This document shows, one piece after another, positions 22,757-33,531 of a stretch of 41,932 nucleotides of DNA. The position numbers and the translations under genes are program-made. The DNA comes from an uncultured Chloroflexota bacterium (GTDB taxonomy: Bacteria > Chloroflexota > Dehalococcoidia > CAUJGQ01): positions 1-41,932 of the forward strand of contig CALFMN010000146.1 of assembly GCA_937879875.1 (NCBI GenBank), in the 5' to 3' direction. Under the pieces are notes generated by a model, which saw only the letters and a program-made list of their open reading frames with translations, had not been told where the DNA came from and did no database searches. Each line of letters begins with the position of its first letter. The first letter of the stretch is position 1.

Positions 22757-24001
22757 GTGTTTACGCAGCGATCCGCCGCAACGCCTGAGGCGATACCCGA
22801 GCTCGAGGCGAACATCAGGCGCTTCTATGCCTATCGCTTCCTCTCCAATCTGGTGCTCTGGCTGCCGATCTGGGTGCTGTATCTGCAGCGTGAGCGCGGA
22901 CTCTCGCTGGCGCAGATTACCGCGCTCGATGCGCCCTTCTGGCTGATCTCGCTGGTCGCGCAGGTGCCTACCGGCGCCTTCGCCGATCGCTACGGCCGGC
23001 GTACGGCGCTGGTTGTGGGCGGGCTGATTCTGGCCGTCGCCTACCTCGTTTTCGGCCTGGCGTCTTCGTATCCGATCATCCTGGCGTCGTACGTCCTGTG
23101 GGCGGTCGGCATGGCCTTCGGGCAGGGCGCCGACCTGGCGCTGCTCTACGACGACCTCGCCAGCCACGGCCGCGAAGGTGAGTATCCGCGTCTCGCCGGC
23201 CGGGCCTTCGCCTGCACGGCGGCCGCGGCGATCGTCTCGCTGGCGGTGGGCGCGCCGCTCGCCGCGGCGACTCGCCTCGACGTGCCGATCCTCGTCACGG
23301 CGGGCCTTTCGCTGGTGACAGCGGCCGTCGCTCTGCGCCTGCGCGAACCCGCGCACCACCCCGGCGTCCGCCGCCCAGGCGTCTGGGAGTCGATGCGGCG
23401 CGGCACGGCTGAGGCCTGGCGCGAGCCGCACCTGCGCTGGATGCTGCTGTTCTCGTCGGCGCTGCGTGTCTCCGAACTGGCGCCGATCATCTTCGTGCAA
23501 CCGTTTTTGGCGCGGCACGGCGTGTCGGTGGCTCAGATCGGCGTCTGGCAGATTCCGGCGCGCATCGGCTCGATCGCCGCCGCGCTCTACGCCTACCGGC
23601 TCGTGCGGCGGGTACGGGAGCGGCGCTTCTTGCTGGCGGCGCCCTGGCTGTTTTGCGCCTGCTTCCTGCTGCTTGGTGTCTGGGACAACCTGATCGCCTT
23701 CGTCGCGTTTCCGCTGTTCGCGATGGCGTCCGCGGGCATCGACCCCACGATCAGCGACTACATCAACCGGCACACGGCAGCGGCACAGCGGGCGACCGTG
23801 CTCTCGCTGGGCCAACTGCTGGGCAGTCTCGTGCTGGCCGGGCTGGAGCCGGGGCTCGGCGCGATTGCGCAGGCGTCAGGGCTGACGGCGGCGTTCCTCA
23901 CCACCGCGCTGTTCATCGGCGCCGCGTCGGCACTTACGCTCCTACCGTGGGCGCTGCTGCCGCGCGGCCGCTCCGAAGCCGAGCCGCTGGCCACGGTCTG
24001 A
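22757..24001 (+). CDS. Major facilitator superfamily transporter
   Basis: This 414-residue protein has twelve probable membrane helices in two halves. The MFS loop 2-3 signature is present as GAFADRYGRRTALVVGG, and the LLYDDLASHG loop follows helix 4. It falls among drug/efflux-type MFS proteins in general character, but the substrate cannot be read from sequence. The start used is the GTG at 22757; its ribosome site is poor, and an upstream ATG at 22750 is out of frame. It converges on the RlpA-like gene with a 22-bp gap holding a small GGGCC-TCC-GGCCC hairpin. Confidence 0.88.
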   Translation: MFTQRSAATPEAIPELEANIRRFYAYRFLSNLVLWLPIWVLYLQRERGLSLAQITALDAPFWLISLVAQVPTGAFADRYGRRTALVVGGLILAVAYLVFGLASSYPIILASYVLWAVGMAFGQGADLALLYDDLASHGREGEYPRLAGRAFACTAAAAIVSLAVGAPLAAATRLDVPILVTAGLSLVTAAVALRLREPAHHPGVRRPGVWESMRRGTAEAWREPHLRWMLLFSSALRVSELAPIIFVQPFLARHGVSVAQIGVWQIPARIGSIAAALYAYRLVRRVRERRFLLAAPWLFCACFLLLGVWDNLIAFVAFPLFAMASAGIDPTISDYINRHTAAAQRATVLSLGQLLGSLVLAGLEPGLGAIAQASGLTAAFLTTALFIGAASALTLLPWALLPRGRSEAEPLATV

Positions 24002-24023
24002 GGCTCAAGCCGGGCCTCCGGCC

Positions 24024-24734
24024 CTATTGCGCCGGCAGCGCTACGGAAACCGGGATCACTCCCGACGCGGAGGGCGCGATGCTCAGAAATGCGGCGCGGG
24101 AGAGATCGAGGATCACGCTGCCGCCGAAGCCGCCGCGATCGGTGATGCGCAGGCGCACGGCGAGGCCGGTGCTCTGATTCGTCACCACGACCACCGTCCC
24201 GCAGGGCAGCGTGTTGCTCGCGGCGGTCATCGACCACTGGTCGTAGACCTCGCCGCAGTAGGTGACGCCGCCATTGAAGCCGGGACCGTACCACGTCGCA
24301 AGGCCGGTCTGGATCACCGGGCCGGCGGCCAGTGCATCGGGCAGGCTGCCGGGCGCGGGCGCGCCGTCGGGCGACGCGGGACCGGCGAGCACGGGCAGCG
24401 CGACCACCGGCGGAAGGCTCGGTGGGTTATCGGCCGTGGCTGGGGCGCCAGCGCCCGAATCGGGCGCTGCCGGCGGCGGAGGAGCAGCAATGGCCGGCGC
24501 GGCGTCGCCCGGCAACAACAAACGCATCCCTGGCTGGAGCTGGTCGGAAACGGCGAGGTGGTTGACCCGCGCGATCGCCAACCCATGGGTGTCATCGCCG
24601 TAAACGCGCCATGAGATGCTTTGCAGCGTCTCGCCGGGCTGCACCACGATCTCCTGCGTGGCGAGCGTCGTGCGAGCGGACAGCACCATCACGGCCAGCG
24701 CGGCGGCGAACGCCACCACGCGGTGTTTGCGCAT
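24024..24734 (-). CDS. Secreted LysM and RlpA-like (double-psi beta-barrel) cell-wall protein
   Basis: A signal peptide (FAAALAVMVLSARTTLA) is followed by a LysM domain (VVQPGETLQSISWRVYGD to LQPGMRLLLPG, about residues 29-75), a Pro/Ala-rich linker and a C-terminal RlpA-type barrel (GLATWYGPGFNGGVTYCGEVY, TLPCGTVVVVTNQ, VRLRITDRGGFGGSVILDLSRAAF). RlpA homologues are lytic transglycosylases; the Asp of ITDRGG matches the conserved acidic residue. This pairing suggests a secreted wall-remodelling enzyme. The ATG at 24734 has AAGGGGG just upstream. Confidence 0.9.
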   Translation of the reverse strand: MRKHRVVAFAAALAVMVLSARTTLATQEIVVQPGETLQSISWRVYGDDTHGLAIARVNHLAVSDQLQPGMRLLLPGDAAPAIAAPPPPAAPDSGAGAPATADNPPSLPPVVALPVLAGPASPDGAPAPGSLPDALAAGPVIQTGLATWYGPGFNGGVTYCGEVYDQWSMTAASNTLPCGTVVVVTNQSTGLAVRLRITDRGGFGGSVILDLSRAAFLSIAPSASGVIPVSVALPAQ

Positions 24735-25165
24735 GGATCCCCCTTCGGAACACCGGGTTGCAAGACGCCGCTCGCGTGCCCTCCTCTCGCTGCGAGACGG
24801 CAGCGGCTTTGCCTGTTCGACTGCTAGCCGAACCGACAAAGCGGGCTGCAGCTAACGCCGGTCTGGCGACCCGCGCAATCGTACGGAGCAGTGTGGGAGT
24901 TTGTCCAGCGCTCCAGAGGTAGCGGGCACCGCGATTCCACATGCAGTGGGAGTGAATTCTCCGATTGGGATGATTTTGCACGGTTGCTGCAAGGCGAACA
25001 GGTGGTCTGATGCGCAACTATTTCTTAACTGATGATACGCTCAGACAGTTCGGCTGCTGACCACACCGCCGGCCGTGACAGGCTGGCCCCGCCGTGCCGC
25101 TGCCGCCGCGCTGCCACGATCCGACTTGCCGACCCGGGCGAGTTCTGGTATAGTTGGTGGGTTCC
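24735..25165. other. Long leader/intergenic region between rlpA-like gene and tRNA
   Basis: In these 431 bases I recognise no gene. Read toward the rlpA-like gene, about 24770-24880 can form several local hairpins, including CTTTG-N-GTTCG paired with CGAAC-N-CAAAG and CGCTGC-CGTCTC-GCAGCG. A structured 5' leader is therefore possible. The stretch 24950-25035 is AT-richer than its surroundings. The tRNA promoter lies at the right end. Confidence 0.4.
25126..25154 (+). promoter_or_regulatory. Promoter for tRNA-Ala and the leuS T-box transcript
   Basis: TTGCCG (25126-25131), a 17-bp spacer and TATAGT (25149-25154) preceded by TGG form a good vegetative promoter, ending 11 bp before the tRNA. 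No other promoter is visible between the tRNA and the T-box stem I. Confidence 0.65.
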
Positions 25166-25238
25166 GGGGATGTAGCTCAATTGGGAGAGCGCAACACTGG
25201 CAGTGTTGAGGTAAGGGGTTCGAATCCCCTCATCTCCA
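25166..25238 (+). tRNA. tRNA-Ala (anticodon GGC)
   Basis: A full cloverleaf is visible: acceptor GGGGATG with CATCTCC, D arm GCTC/GAGC, anticodon stem CAACA/TGTTG with loop CTGGCAG (anticodon GGC at 25199-25201), and T arm AGGGG-TTCGAAT-CCCCT. The third acceptor pair is G-U, the identity element of tRNA-Ala. The discriminator is A and the 3' CCA is not encoded. Confidence 0.95.
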
Positions 25239-25261
25239 CCGGTTGACCGGCGACCGGACAC

Positions 25262-25574
25262 AGTTTCAGAGCGTACACACGCCGAACGGGAGTAGTAGGT
25301 CTCCCTCACAGAGAGCCGCCGGCTGGTGCAAGGCGGCAGCCGAGGCCGAACTCGCCCGGGAGTGGCGGCAGCGAACCTTCCGATCGCCGATCGCGCCGCG
25401 CGCGATCGGTGCGATGGAAGCGGTAGCTGCCGACGGCCAGCGCCCGTTATCGCGCCCCCAAGGCGGGTCTCAGCGAGACGTCCCCGGCGCGGCCGGGGCG
25501 CTGCGGCCAAGCAGGGTGGTACCGCGGAGTTCGGCCTGTGAGCCCTCCGTCCCTGAGCGGACGGAGGGCTTTTT
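25262..25574 (+). promoter_or_regulatory. T-box riboswitch leader of leuS
   Basis: This leader senses uncharged tRNA. Stem I features are present: GGGAGTAGTAGG, AGAGAG (25309-25315 area) and GGCTGGTGCAAGGC. A likely specifier is CTC (Leu) at 25351-25353 within GAACTCGCC. The T-box sequence AGGGTGGTACCGCGG is at 25513-25527; its TGGT can pair with an ACCA tRNA end, matching the A discriminator of tRNA-Leu. The terminator at 25542-25574 competes with the antiterminator. The leuS gene directly downstream confirms leucine as the ligand. Confidence 0.92.
25542..25574 (+). terminator. T-box intrinsic terminator
   Basis: GCCCTCCGTCC (25542-25552) pairs perfectly with GGACGGAGGGC (25559-25569) and is followed by TTTTT. 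It is the regulated terminator of the leuS leader. Confidence 0.93.
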
Positions 25575-25641
25575 GTGCGGCCGGCCGGGAGCACGCGGAG
25601 GACAGGCCAGGCGAGCCGCGCCTCGCGCGATGTGAGGAATC

Positions 25642-28110
<2,469 letters not shown>

Positions 28111-28136
28111 CGTGCGGGCGCGATGTTGCAGCCGTC

Positions 28137-28392
28137 GCGGGCACCTAACCCTGACTTCGCTTGCGCGAAGTCTGTCATCGGAAGTCTCCGACGGTTGCGC
28201 TGCGCTCTGGCCCGACACAGGAAGGGTGGGGTCGAGAACACCCGATCAGGCGGAGATCGGCTCGCCATTCCTCTCGCGAGAACACCCAAGCCCCGCCGCC
28301 GTCCGGCACCGCTGGGAACGCTCCAAAAGTCCCTTTCCCGCCTCGGGAAGGGACAGACTTCGCTTCAGCGGAGTCAGGGTTAGGTGCCCCGC
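28137..28392 (-). repeat. Family 1 multi-hairpin element, copy C (inverted)
   Basis: This copy lies between the convergent leuS and sepIVA-like genes. Ends are GCGGGCACCTAACCCTGA and its near-complement TCAGGGTTAGGTGCCCCGC. End hairpins are GACTTCGC-TTGC-GCGAAGTC (28153-28172) and GACTTCGCT-TC-AGCGGAGTC (28356-28375, with one G-U pair). Its centre aligns with copies B and D only as the reverse complement (the GGGAAGGGACAG block, GGAGCG, GGCGGGGCTTGGGTGT). It is the longest copy (256 bp). Confidence 0.88.
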
Positions 28393-28422
28393 ATGGCCTG
28401 CATGCGTCGCTTGTGAGCGGCC

Positions 28423-28941
28423 TCAGCGCTCGCTGTCGTTCTGCAGCGCCTCGATTCCCTGTCGGACGTTGGTGAGGAAGGCCGACATCTGCTTATCGAG
28501 CCGGGTGAGGACGGCCAGGGCGTACTCGTCGGCATCCGCCATCTGCTGGCGGGCGGTGTCGCGGGCGGCGCGCGTATCTTGCGTCGCGGCCTGCTGCGCC
28601 TCGTGCACGACGCTCTCGGCGCGCGCCTGCGCCTCGCGCCGCAGGCGGTCGGCCTCGGCTTGCGCCTCGCGGATCAACGACGACTCGCTCAGCCGCCGGT
28701 GCAGCTCGGCCTGGGCGCTGGCCACGATATTCCGCGCCTCGTTTTCGGCGTCGGCCAGCGTCTGCTCGCGCCGCTGCATGATGTCCCGCGCCTCGCGGAT
28801 GTTGGCGGGAATGGCCACACGCAACTGGTCGATCAGCTCCAGCAGCCGCTTGCGATCGACCAGCACGCCCCCGCCCATCGGCACCTTGCGCGCGGAGGCC
28901 ACCTCTTCCTCGAGCTGGTCCAACAGGTGAAGGATATCGAC
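28423..28941 (-). CDS. sepIVA: SepIVA/DivIVA-like coiled-coil division protein
   Basis: This is a soluble protein dominated by a long coiled coil (about residues 45-130: QRREQTLADAENEARNIVASAQAELHRRL and on). The N-terminal block DILHLLDQLEEEVASARKVPMGG...LLELIDQLRVAIPANIREARDI resembles mycobacterial SepIVA, a septum-linked DivIVA-like protein. The first standard start is the TTG at 28923, inside that block. The conserved N-terminus is encoded upstream, where GGGAGG lies eight bases before a GTC codon at 28941-28939, not a normal start. I extend to that codon as a boundary estimate. It follows coaD and rsmD, a neighbourhood also seen for such genes. Confidence 0.78.
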   Translation of the reverse strand, partial: VDILHLLDQLEEEVASARKVPMGGGVLVDRKRLLELIDQLRVAIPANIREARDIMQRREQTLADAENEARNIVASAQAELHRRLSESSLIREAQAEADRLRREAQARAESVVHEAQQAATQDTRAARDTARQQMADADEYALAVLTRLDKQMSAFLTNVRQGIEALQNDSER

Positions 28942-28994
28942 GGCTGCTACCTCCCGGTGGCGACGGCAGAGGGGCGGAGTGGGAAAAGGGGCAT

Positions 28995-29471
28995 CTAGCC
29001 TTCGCCGTATTTGCGCTGGAGTGCGGCCGCGACGTGCGGCGGTACGAATTCGGAAGGATCGCGCCCCAGACTGGTGATCTCGCGGATACGGCTCCCGCTG
29101 ATGAACAGGTGCTCAAGGCTGGTCATAAGATACACGGATTCGATCCCCGGCTCCATCTTCTTATTCATCAGCGCCATGTCGAACTCGTACTCGAAGTCGG
29201 TGACGGCGCGGATGCCGCGCACGAGCACGTTGGCGCCGTGTTCGCGCGCGAAGTCCACGGTCAGGCCGGGGATCTCCTCTACGCTCACGCCCGGCAGCTC
29301 CTTGACGGCCTCGCGGAAGAAGTCGATCCGCTCTTCAGTCGTAAAGACGGTTGAGCGGCTGCGAAGCACCGCGACGATCACCGTGCCGAAGATCGTGTGC
29401 GCCCGGCGCAGGATGTCCAGATGGCCGTTGGTGACGGGATCGAACCGGCCGGGGTAGACGGCGATCGTCAA
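28995..29471 (-). CDS. coaD: Phosphopantetheine adenylyltransferase
   Basis: CoaD transfers AMP from ATP to 4'-phosphopantetheine, the penultimate step of coenzyme A synthesis. The nucleotidyltransferase motif is YPGRFDPVTNGHLDILRRA, and the C-terminal ATP-binding block is LFISGSRIREITSLG. RGIRAVTDFEYEFDMALMN is also typical. The start is a TTG at 29471, with AAGGAG seven bases upstream. It begins one base after the rsmD stop, so the two are co-translated. The 158-residue length is normal. Confidence 0.96.
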   Translation of the reverse strand: MTIAVYPGRFDPVTNGHLDILRRAHTIFGTVIVAVLRSRSTVFTTEERIDFFREAVKELPGVSVEEIPGLTVDFAREHGANVLVRGIRAVTDFEYEFDMALMNKKMEPGIESVYLMTSLEHLFISGSRIREITSLGRDPSEFVPPHVAAALQRKYGEG

Positions 29472-29472
29472 C

Positions 29473-30048
29473 TCACACTCCTTCGACGGCGTCGCCTTGG
29501 GGGCCGTCCAGATAGTAGAGGCTCACGGCCGTATCGCCGTGGCGCCGGGTGATCTGGCGCGGCAGCCCTCCGCAAACATCCGGAGGCATGGTACGGCGGC
29601 CATGCTCGTAGACGATAGTAGTCGAATCGTCCAGCTCGCGACCCGGCCGAAGCTGGCTGAGCGTGTCGCTCGCCGTCGACTCAGCGTAGGGCGGGTCGCA
29701 GAAGATCAACCCGAACGGTCCTGCGACCCGCCGCAGCGCCGCTGGCAACGCGGCGCAGTGCACGCGGGCGCAGCCGGCCAGACCAGCGCGGCGCAGGTTT
29801 TCGCCAATCACGGCGCAGGCGGCACGGTCTCGCTCGACAAACTCGGCGAACTCGGCGCCGCGGCTCAACGCTTCGACGCCGAGCGCACCGGTGCCCGCAT
29901 AGAGATCGAGCACGCGCGTAAACGCGGCACCACGCGCTTCAAGCATGGAAAAGATGGCGCCGCGCACCTTGTCGGAGGTGGGCCGTGTGCCGGCGTTTCG
30001 CGGGCCGGCCAGCGTCCTGCCGCGGGCGCTGCCGGCGATGATGCGCAC
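29473..30048 (-). CDS. rsmD: 16S rRNA (guanine-966-N2)-methyltransferase
   Basis: RsmD methylates G966 of 16S rRNA. It opens with MRIIAGSARGRTL and the TRPTSDKVRGAIFSML block. The SAM-binding motif is VLDLYAGTGALGVEALSRGA, and the catalytic motif is DPPY (LIFCDPPYAES). The start is a GTG with GAGG eight bases upstream. The rsmD-coaD order is conserved in many bacteria. It begins 9 bp after the GH18-like gene, making a four-gene minus-strand operon with the sepIVA-like gene last. Confidence 0.95.
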   Translation of the reverse strand: MRIIAGSARGRTLAGPRNAGTRPTSDKVRGAIFSMLEARGAAFTRVLDLYAGTGALGVEALSRGAEFAEFVERDRAACAVIGENLRRAGLAGCARVHCAALPAALRRVAGPFGLIFCDPPYAESTASDTLSQLRPGRELDDSTTIVYEHGRRTMPPDVCGGLPRQITRRHGDTAVSLYYLDGPQGDAVEGV

Positions 30049-30057
30049 GCGGACGCC

Positions 30058-31812
30058 TCAGCGACTGGTGCGGGTCGGCGTGCGCGTCGGAGCGGGCGTC
30101 GGCGTGCCGCGCGGCGGCACCGGCGTGAAGCGGCCTGAGGGGGTCGCGGTCGAGCCCGGACTCGCGCCGCTCGAGGCGGGTGTGCCCGCACGTACGTCCA
30201 CGGAGGCCGTATCGACAACGCGCATCGTACCGTCGCTGACGATGACCGAAAGGGTATGCTGTCCCGGCGTGTCGGGTGCCGTCCAGGTGATCACCGCGCG
30301 GTTGCCGGCGTCCGCGATCGGTTTGCCGTCCGCGAGCCAGCTCGGCCGCAGTGTCTGCGGGTTCGGTTGTTCGAGCAACGGTGCGCCCGACGCCTGGTAC
30401 TGCTGGATTGCGGGCCAGATGTCGGCGATCGCGGGATCGGCCGAGGCGTTATCAACGGCAACACCGCCGAGATGGTAGACCTGCACGATCTCCAATTTGT
30501 AGCCCACGCTGAAGACATTCTCGATCCAGACCGTACGCTCGCCGTCCGAGACCTTGTACGAAAACGAGACCGCGCCCTGCGGCGTCCAGCTCGGCCCGCT
30601 GCCGCCTTCGCGATTGATGTTGTCGGCGCCCACCGTCGCCTGACCGCCGGTCACGACCTTGTCCGGGTCGCGGACCGTAATCTGTCCGGCAATGCTGAGC
30701 GCTGCGACGGTGGTCAGCGCCCGCACGCTGCCGGAATCGGCGCGCTCTTCTGACAACGGCGTGATCTCCAGCAGCAGCCGGCGCGAGTCGACCAGCCCGG
30801 TCAGATACTTCACCGCCTCCGGCACCCGCGTGCGGTAGATCGACTGGTCGCGTTCGACCGCCATGACCAGCAGGTCGGCCGACTTGCCCAGCGCGGCCCA
30901 GTCGTATGCGCCCACATTCCAGCCGCTGGCATCCTTGCGCGGCAGCGGCAGGCGCAGCACCAGCTTGCGGTTGGAGGCGTGCAGCTTGTCGGCGAGCGCC
31001 TGCGCGAACTGGGAGAAGTTGTCCTTCAGCGGCGTGTCCACGGCAGCGTAGTCGAGCTCGATGCCGTCGTAGTTGCCGCGGTTCGCTTCGGCCACGATGC
31101 GGTCGATGTGCGTGGCACGCAGCGCCGTGCCGGTGAGGATGCCGTTGACGTTCTGCGCTTCGGCCCCGCCCTGCGCGGTGATCGCCGCGATCACGCCGTA
31201 CTGCGCCCCTTGCGGCACGTTCACGGGGCCGCCGTTCAGCGAACCGTCGGCCGCGGGCGTGTAGGTGAAGGGCACCGCCTCGGAGATGCTCTGCGCCGCT
31301 TCCGCGCTGGCGAAGGTATTCTGCGGCAGCTCGCCGAGCACCTGGAAGTCGCCGCCCGTGCGCCGCAGCACGGCGTACGTCTTCGGCAGGTTTACTCCGG
31401 CGCTGTTCTCCGCCTGCGTGCCGCCCTGAATCGTCTCCGCGGACGAGAGCCGCGTCCATTTGCCGCCGTCGTAGCTGAAGAGGCTCAGCCCGCGCGTGGC
31501 CGAGCGATCGGTGAGCGGAATCTGCAGGCGAATCGGTTTGCCGATATACGGCGAGGATCCCTGGGTCGAGACGCAGTAGCGGCTGGCGTAGCTGTACCCC
31601 TGCGGCGGTGCGGGCGCCTTGCCGGTGCAATCGGCCACCGCGTGCGCGGAGGTTCCGCCAAAGCGGCTGGCCGCGAACACCACGATCAGGATCAGCAGGA
31701 TCAGCGCGACCGCGGCGACGGCGATGATCGGCAGGTTGCCACCGAGGCCGGACATGCCGGGACGTCGCGTTCCGGTGCGCGCGGCGAGCGGACCCGCGCC
31801 TCTGCGGGTCAT
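30058..31812 (-). CDS. Membrane-anchored GH18-like (YaaH-type) domain protein, probably non-catalytic
   Basis: One N-terminal membrane helix (LPIIAVAAVALILLILIVVFAAS, about residues 27-49) anchors a large outer domain. Residues about 105-450 resemble the glycoside hydrolase 18 barrel of YaaH-like spore/wall proteins. At the active-site strand the sequence is NYDGIELDYAAV (residues 248-258), where the family has DGxDxDxE; the catalytic Glu is Ala256. A beta-sandwich-like segment (TWTAPDTPGQHTLSVIVSDG) and a Pro/Thr-rich tail follow. It may bind glycans without cutting them. GAGGG precedes the ATG at 31812. Confidence 0.72.
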   Translation of the reverse strand: MTRRGAGPLAARTGTRRPGMSGLGGNLPIIAVAAVALILLILIVVFAASRFGGTSAHAVADCTGKAPAPPQGYSYASRYCVSTQGSSPYIGKPIRLQIPLTDRSATRGLSLFSYDGGKWTRLSSAETIQGGTQAENSAGVNLPKTYAVLRRTGGDFQVLGELPQNTFASAEAAQSISEAVPFTYTPAADGSLNGGPVNVPQGAQYGVIAAITAQGGAEAQNVNGILTGTALRATHIDRIVAEANRGNYDGIELDYAAVDTPLKDNFSQFAQALADKLHASNRKLVLRLPLPRKDASGWNVGAYDWAALGKSADLLVMAVERDQSIYRTRVPEAVKYLTGLVDSRRLLLEITPLSEERADSGSVRALTTVAALSIAGQITVRDPDKVVTGGQATVGADNINREGGSGPSWTPQGAVSFSYKVSDGERTVWIENVFSVGYKLEIVQVYHLGGVAVDNASADPAIADIWPAIQQYQASGAPLLEQPNPQTLRPSWLADGKPIADAGNRAVITWTAPDTPGQHTLSVIVSDGTMRVVDTASVDVRAGTPASSGASPGSTATPSGRFTPVPPRGTPTPAPTRTPTRTSR

Positions 31813-31879
31813 CGCCGGCCCTCGCCGCTAAGGCCTGTGCCCGAGGCGCCCTCAGCCATGAGTACCATCCCGCCGCCAG

Positions 31880-31906
31880 AGGCATCTATGCCTGTCATGC
31901 TATAAC
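31880..31906 (+). promoter_or_regulatory. Extended -10 promoter and small dyad upstream of lysS
   Basis: TGCTATAAC (31898-31906) is an extended -10 box reading toward lysS, 119 bp before its start. A dyad AGGCAT-CT-ATGCCT (31880-31893) lies directly upstream, over the expected spacer and -35 region. The gap is divergent with the GH18-like gene, so the dyad could act on both. Confidence 0.45.
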
Positions 31907-32025
31907 AAAATCCATCTGAAACCCATGCTTACACAGGCGCCGGTGCCCGGCCTCGCCTTTGATCCTACGTCCTGACGCCGTTACTCTCTAGCCGTCGGCA
32001 GGTCCCGGCGGCAGGCGACAGCAGC

Positions 32026-33531
32026 GTGAACGAGCGTTCCGACGATCTCTTCGAGCAGCGCCGCGCCAAGGCGGAGCGGCTGCGCGCCCTCGGCGCCGAT
32101 CCGTACCCGATCCGCGCCCACGGCACGCATACCGCCGCGCAGGCGCTTGCCCTGTTCGCGCGCCGCGAAGCCGGCGAGGCTGATACGGGCGCGACGGTCA
32201 GCGTCTGCGGCCGGCTGCGGCCCCTGCGCATCATGGGTAAGAAGGTAATCTTCGCCCATCTCGAAGACTCGACCGGCGAGATTCAGGTCTATTTCAAGCG
32301 CGACGTGCTCGGCGAATCCGGCTGGGCGGTGCTGGAGCAACTGGAGTACGGCGACTTCATCGAGGTGCGAGGCCCGTTGTTCCGCACGAAGACGGGCGAG
32401 ATCACGATCGAAGCGCATGCGTTGACGGTTCTGGCCAAGGCGCTGCGTCCGCCGCCGGAGAAGTGGCACGGGATCAGCGATGTCGAGCTCAAGTTCCGCC
32501 AGCGCTATCTGGATCTGCTGTCCAGCGCGGAGACGCGGCTGCGCTTCCAGCGGCGCAGTCAGATCATCTCCGCCATCCGCCGCTTCATGGACGGCCGCGG
32601 CTTCATCGAGGTCGAGACGCCGGTATTGCAGAGCGAGGCCGGCGGCGCGGCGGCGCGGCCCTTCACGACGTACTTCAATGCCCTCGACGAGCAACGCTAC
32701 CTGCGCATCTCGCTCGAGTTGCATCTGAAGCGGCTGCTGGTGGGCGGACTCGATCGCGTCTACGAGATCGGCCGCATCTTTCGCAACGAGGGTGTGGACG
32801 CGCTGCACAACCCCGAGTTCACGATGATGGAGAGCTACCAGGCGTACGCCGACTACCTGGACGTCGCCGCGATGGTCGAGCAGCTCGTGGCCACGATCGC
32901 TCACGACGTGCTCGGCTCGACGGTCGTGCCGCACGGCGAGACGACGCTCGACCTCACGCCGCCCTGGCGCCGCGTCACGATGCGCAACGCCCTGATCGAA
33001 CACGCGGGCCTCGACTTCGAAGACTATCGGGACGAGGCACGGCTGCGCGGTTGGATGGCCGAGCAGCGTATTCACGCGGCGCCGGAGGCGGGCTGGGGCA
33101 AGCTGATCGACGAAGTTTTCTCCGAGCGGGTGCAGCCGCACCTCCAGCAGCCCGTGTTCGTGATGGACTATCCGGTCGAGCTTTCGCCGCTGGCCAAGCG
33201 CAAGCCGGACGATCCGGGCCTGGTGGAGCGCTTCGAGCCGTTCGTCGGCGGCTTTGAGATCGGCAACGCCTACAGCGAGCTGAACGACCCGATCGATCAG
33301 CGCGAGCGCTTCGTGGCTCAACTGGCGGCGCGCAACCGCGGCGACGACGAGGCCGAACTGATGGACGAGGATTTCCTCACCGCGCTGGAACACGGCATGC
33401 CGCCTGCCGGGGGCCTGGGCATCGGCATCGACCGGCTGGTGATGATCCTGCTCAACGAGCCCACGATCCGCGAAGTGCTGCTCTTCCCGCAACTCCGCGG
33501 CCGCGCATCGCAGCGACCGCATGACGCCTGA
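32026..33531 (+). CDS. lysS: Lysyl-tRNA synthetase, class II
   Basis: LysS charges tRNA-Lys. The N-terminal OB-fold anticodon-binding domain (about residues 50-150) contains VSVCGRLRPLRIMGKKVIFAHLED. The class II catalytic core has motif 1 (IRRFMDGRGFIEVETPVLQ), motif 2 (GRIFRNEGVDALHNPEFTMME) and motif 3 (GGLGIGIDRLVMILLN). The start is a GTG with only a weak ribosome site. The end overlaps the NUDIX gene by 11 bp. The 501-residue length is normal. Confidence 0.96.
   Translation: MNERSDDLFEQRRAKAERLRALGADPYPIRAHGTHTAAQALALFARREAGEADTGATVSVCGRLRPLRIMGKKVIFAHLEDSTGEIQVYFKRDVLGESGWAVLEQLEYGDFIEVRGPLFRTKTGEITIEAHALTVLAKALRPPPEKWHGISDVELKFRQRYLDLLSSAETRLRFQRRSQIISAIRRFMDGRGFIEVETPVLQSEAGGAAARPFTTYFNALDEQRYLRISLELHLKRLLVGGLDRVYEIGRIFRNEGVDALHNPEFTMMESYQAYADYLDVAAMVEQLVATIAHDVLGSTVVPHGETTLDLTPPWRRVTMRNALIEHAGLDFEDYRDEARLRGWMAEQRIHAAPEAGWGKLIDEVFSERVQPHLQQPVFVMDYPVELSPLAKRKPDDPGLVERFEPFVGGFEIGNAYSELNDPIDQRERFVAQLAARNRGDDEAELMDEDFLTALEHGMPPAGGLGIGIDRLVMILLNEPTIREVLLFPQLRGRASQRPHDA

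Noticed and set aside
24800..24880. Possible c-di-AMP riboswitch (CAGCTAACGCCGG resembles its 3' conserved block)
   Set aside because: The match is on the strand pointing away from the RlpA-like gene, and the GGGGTGAATC-type block is missing.
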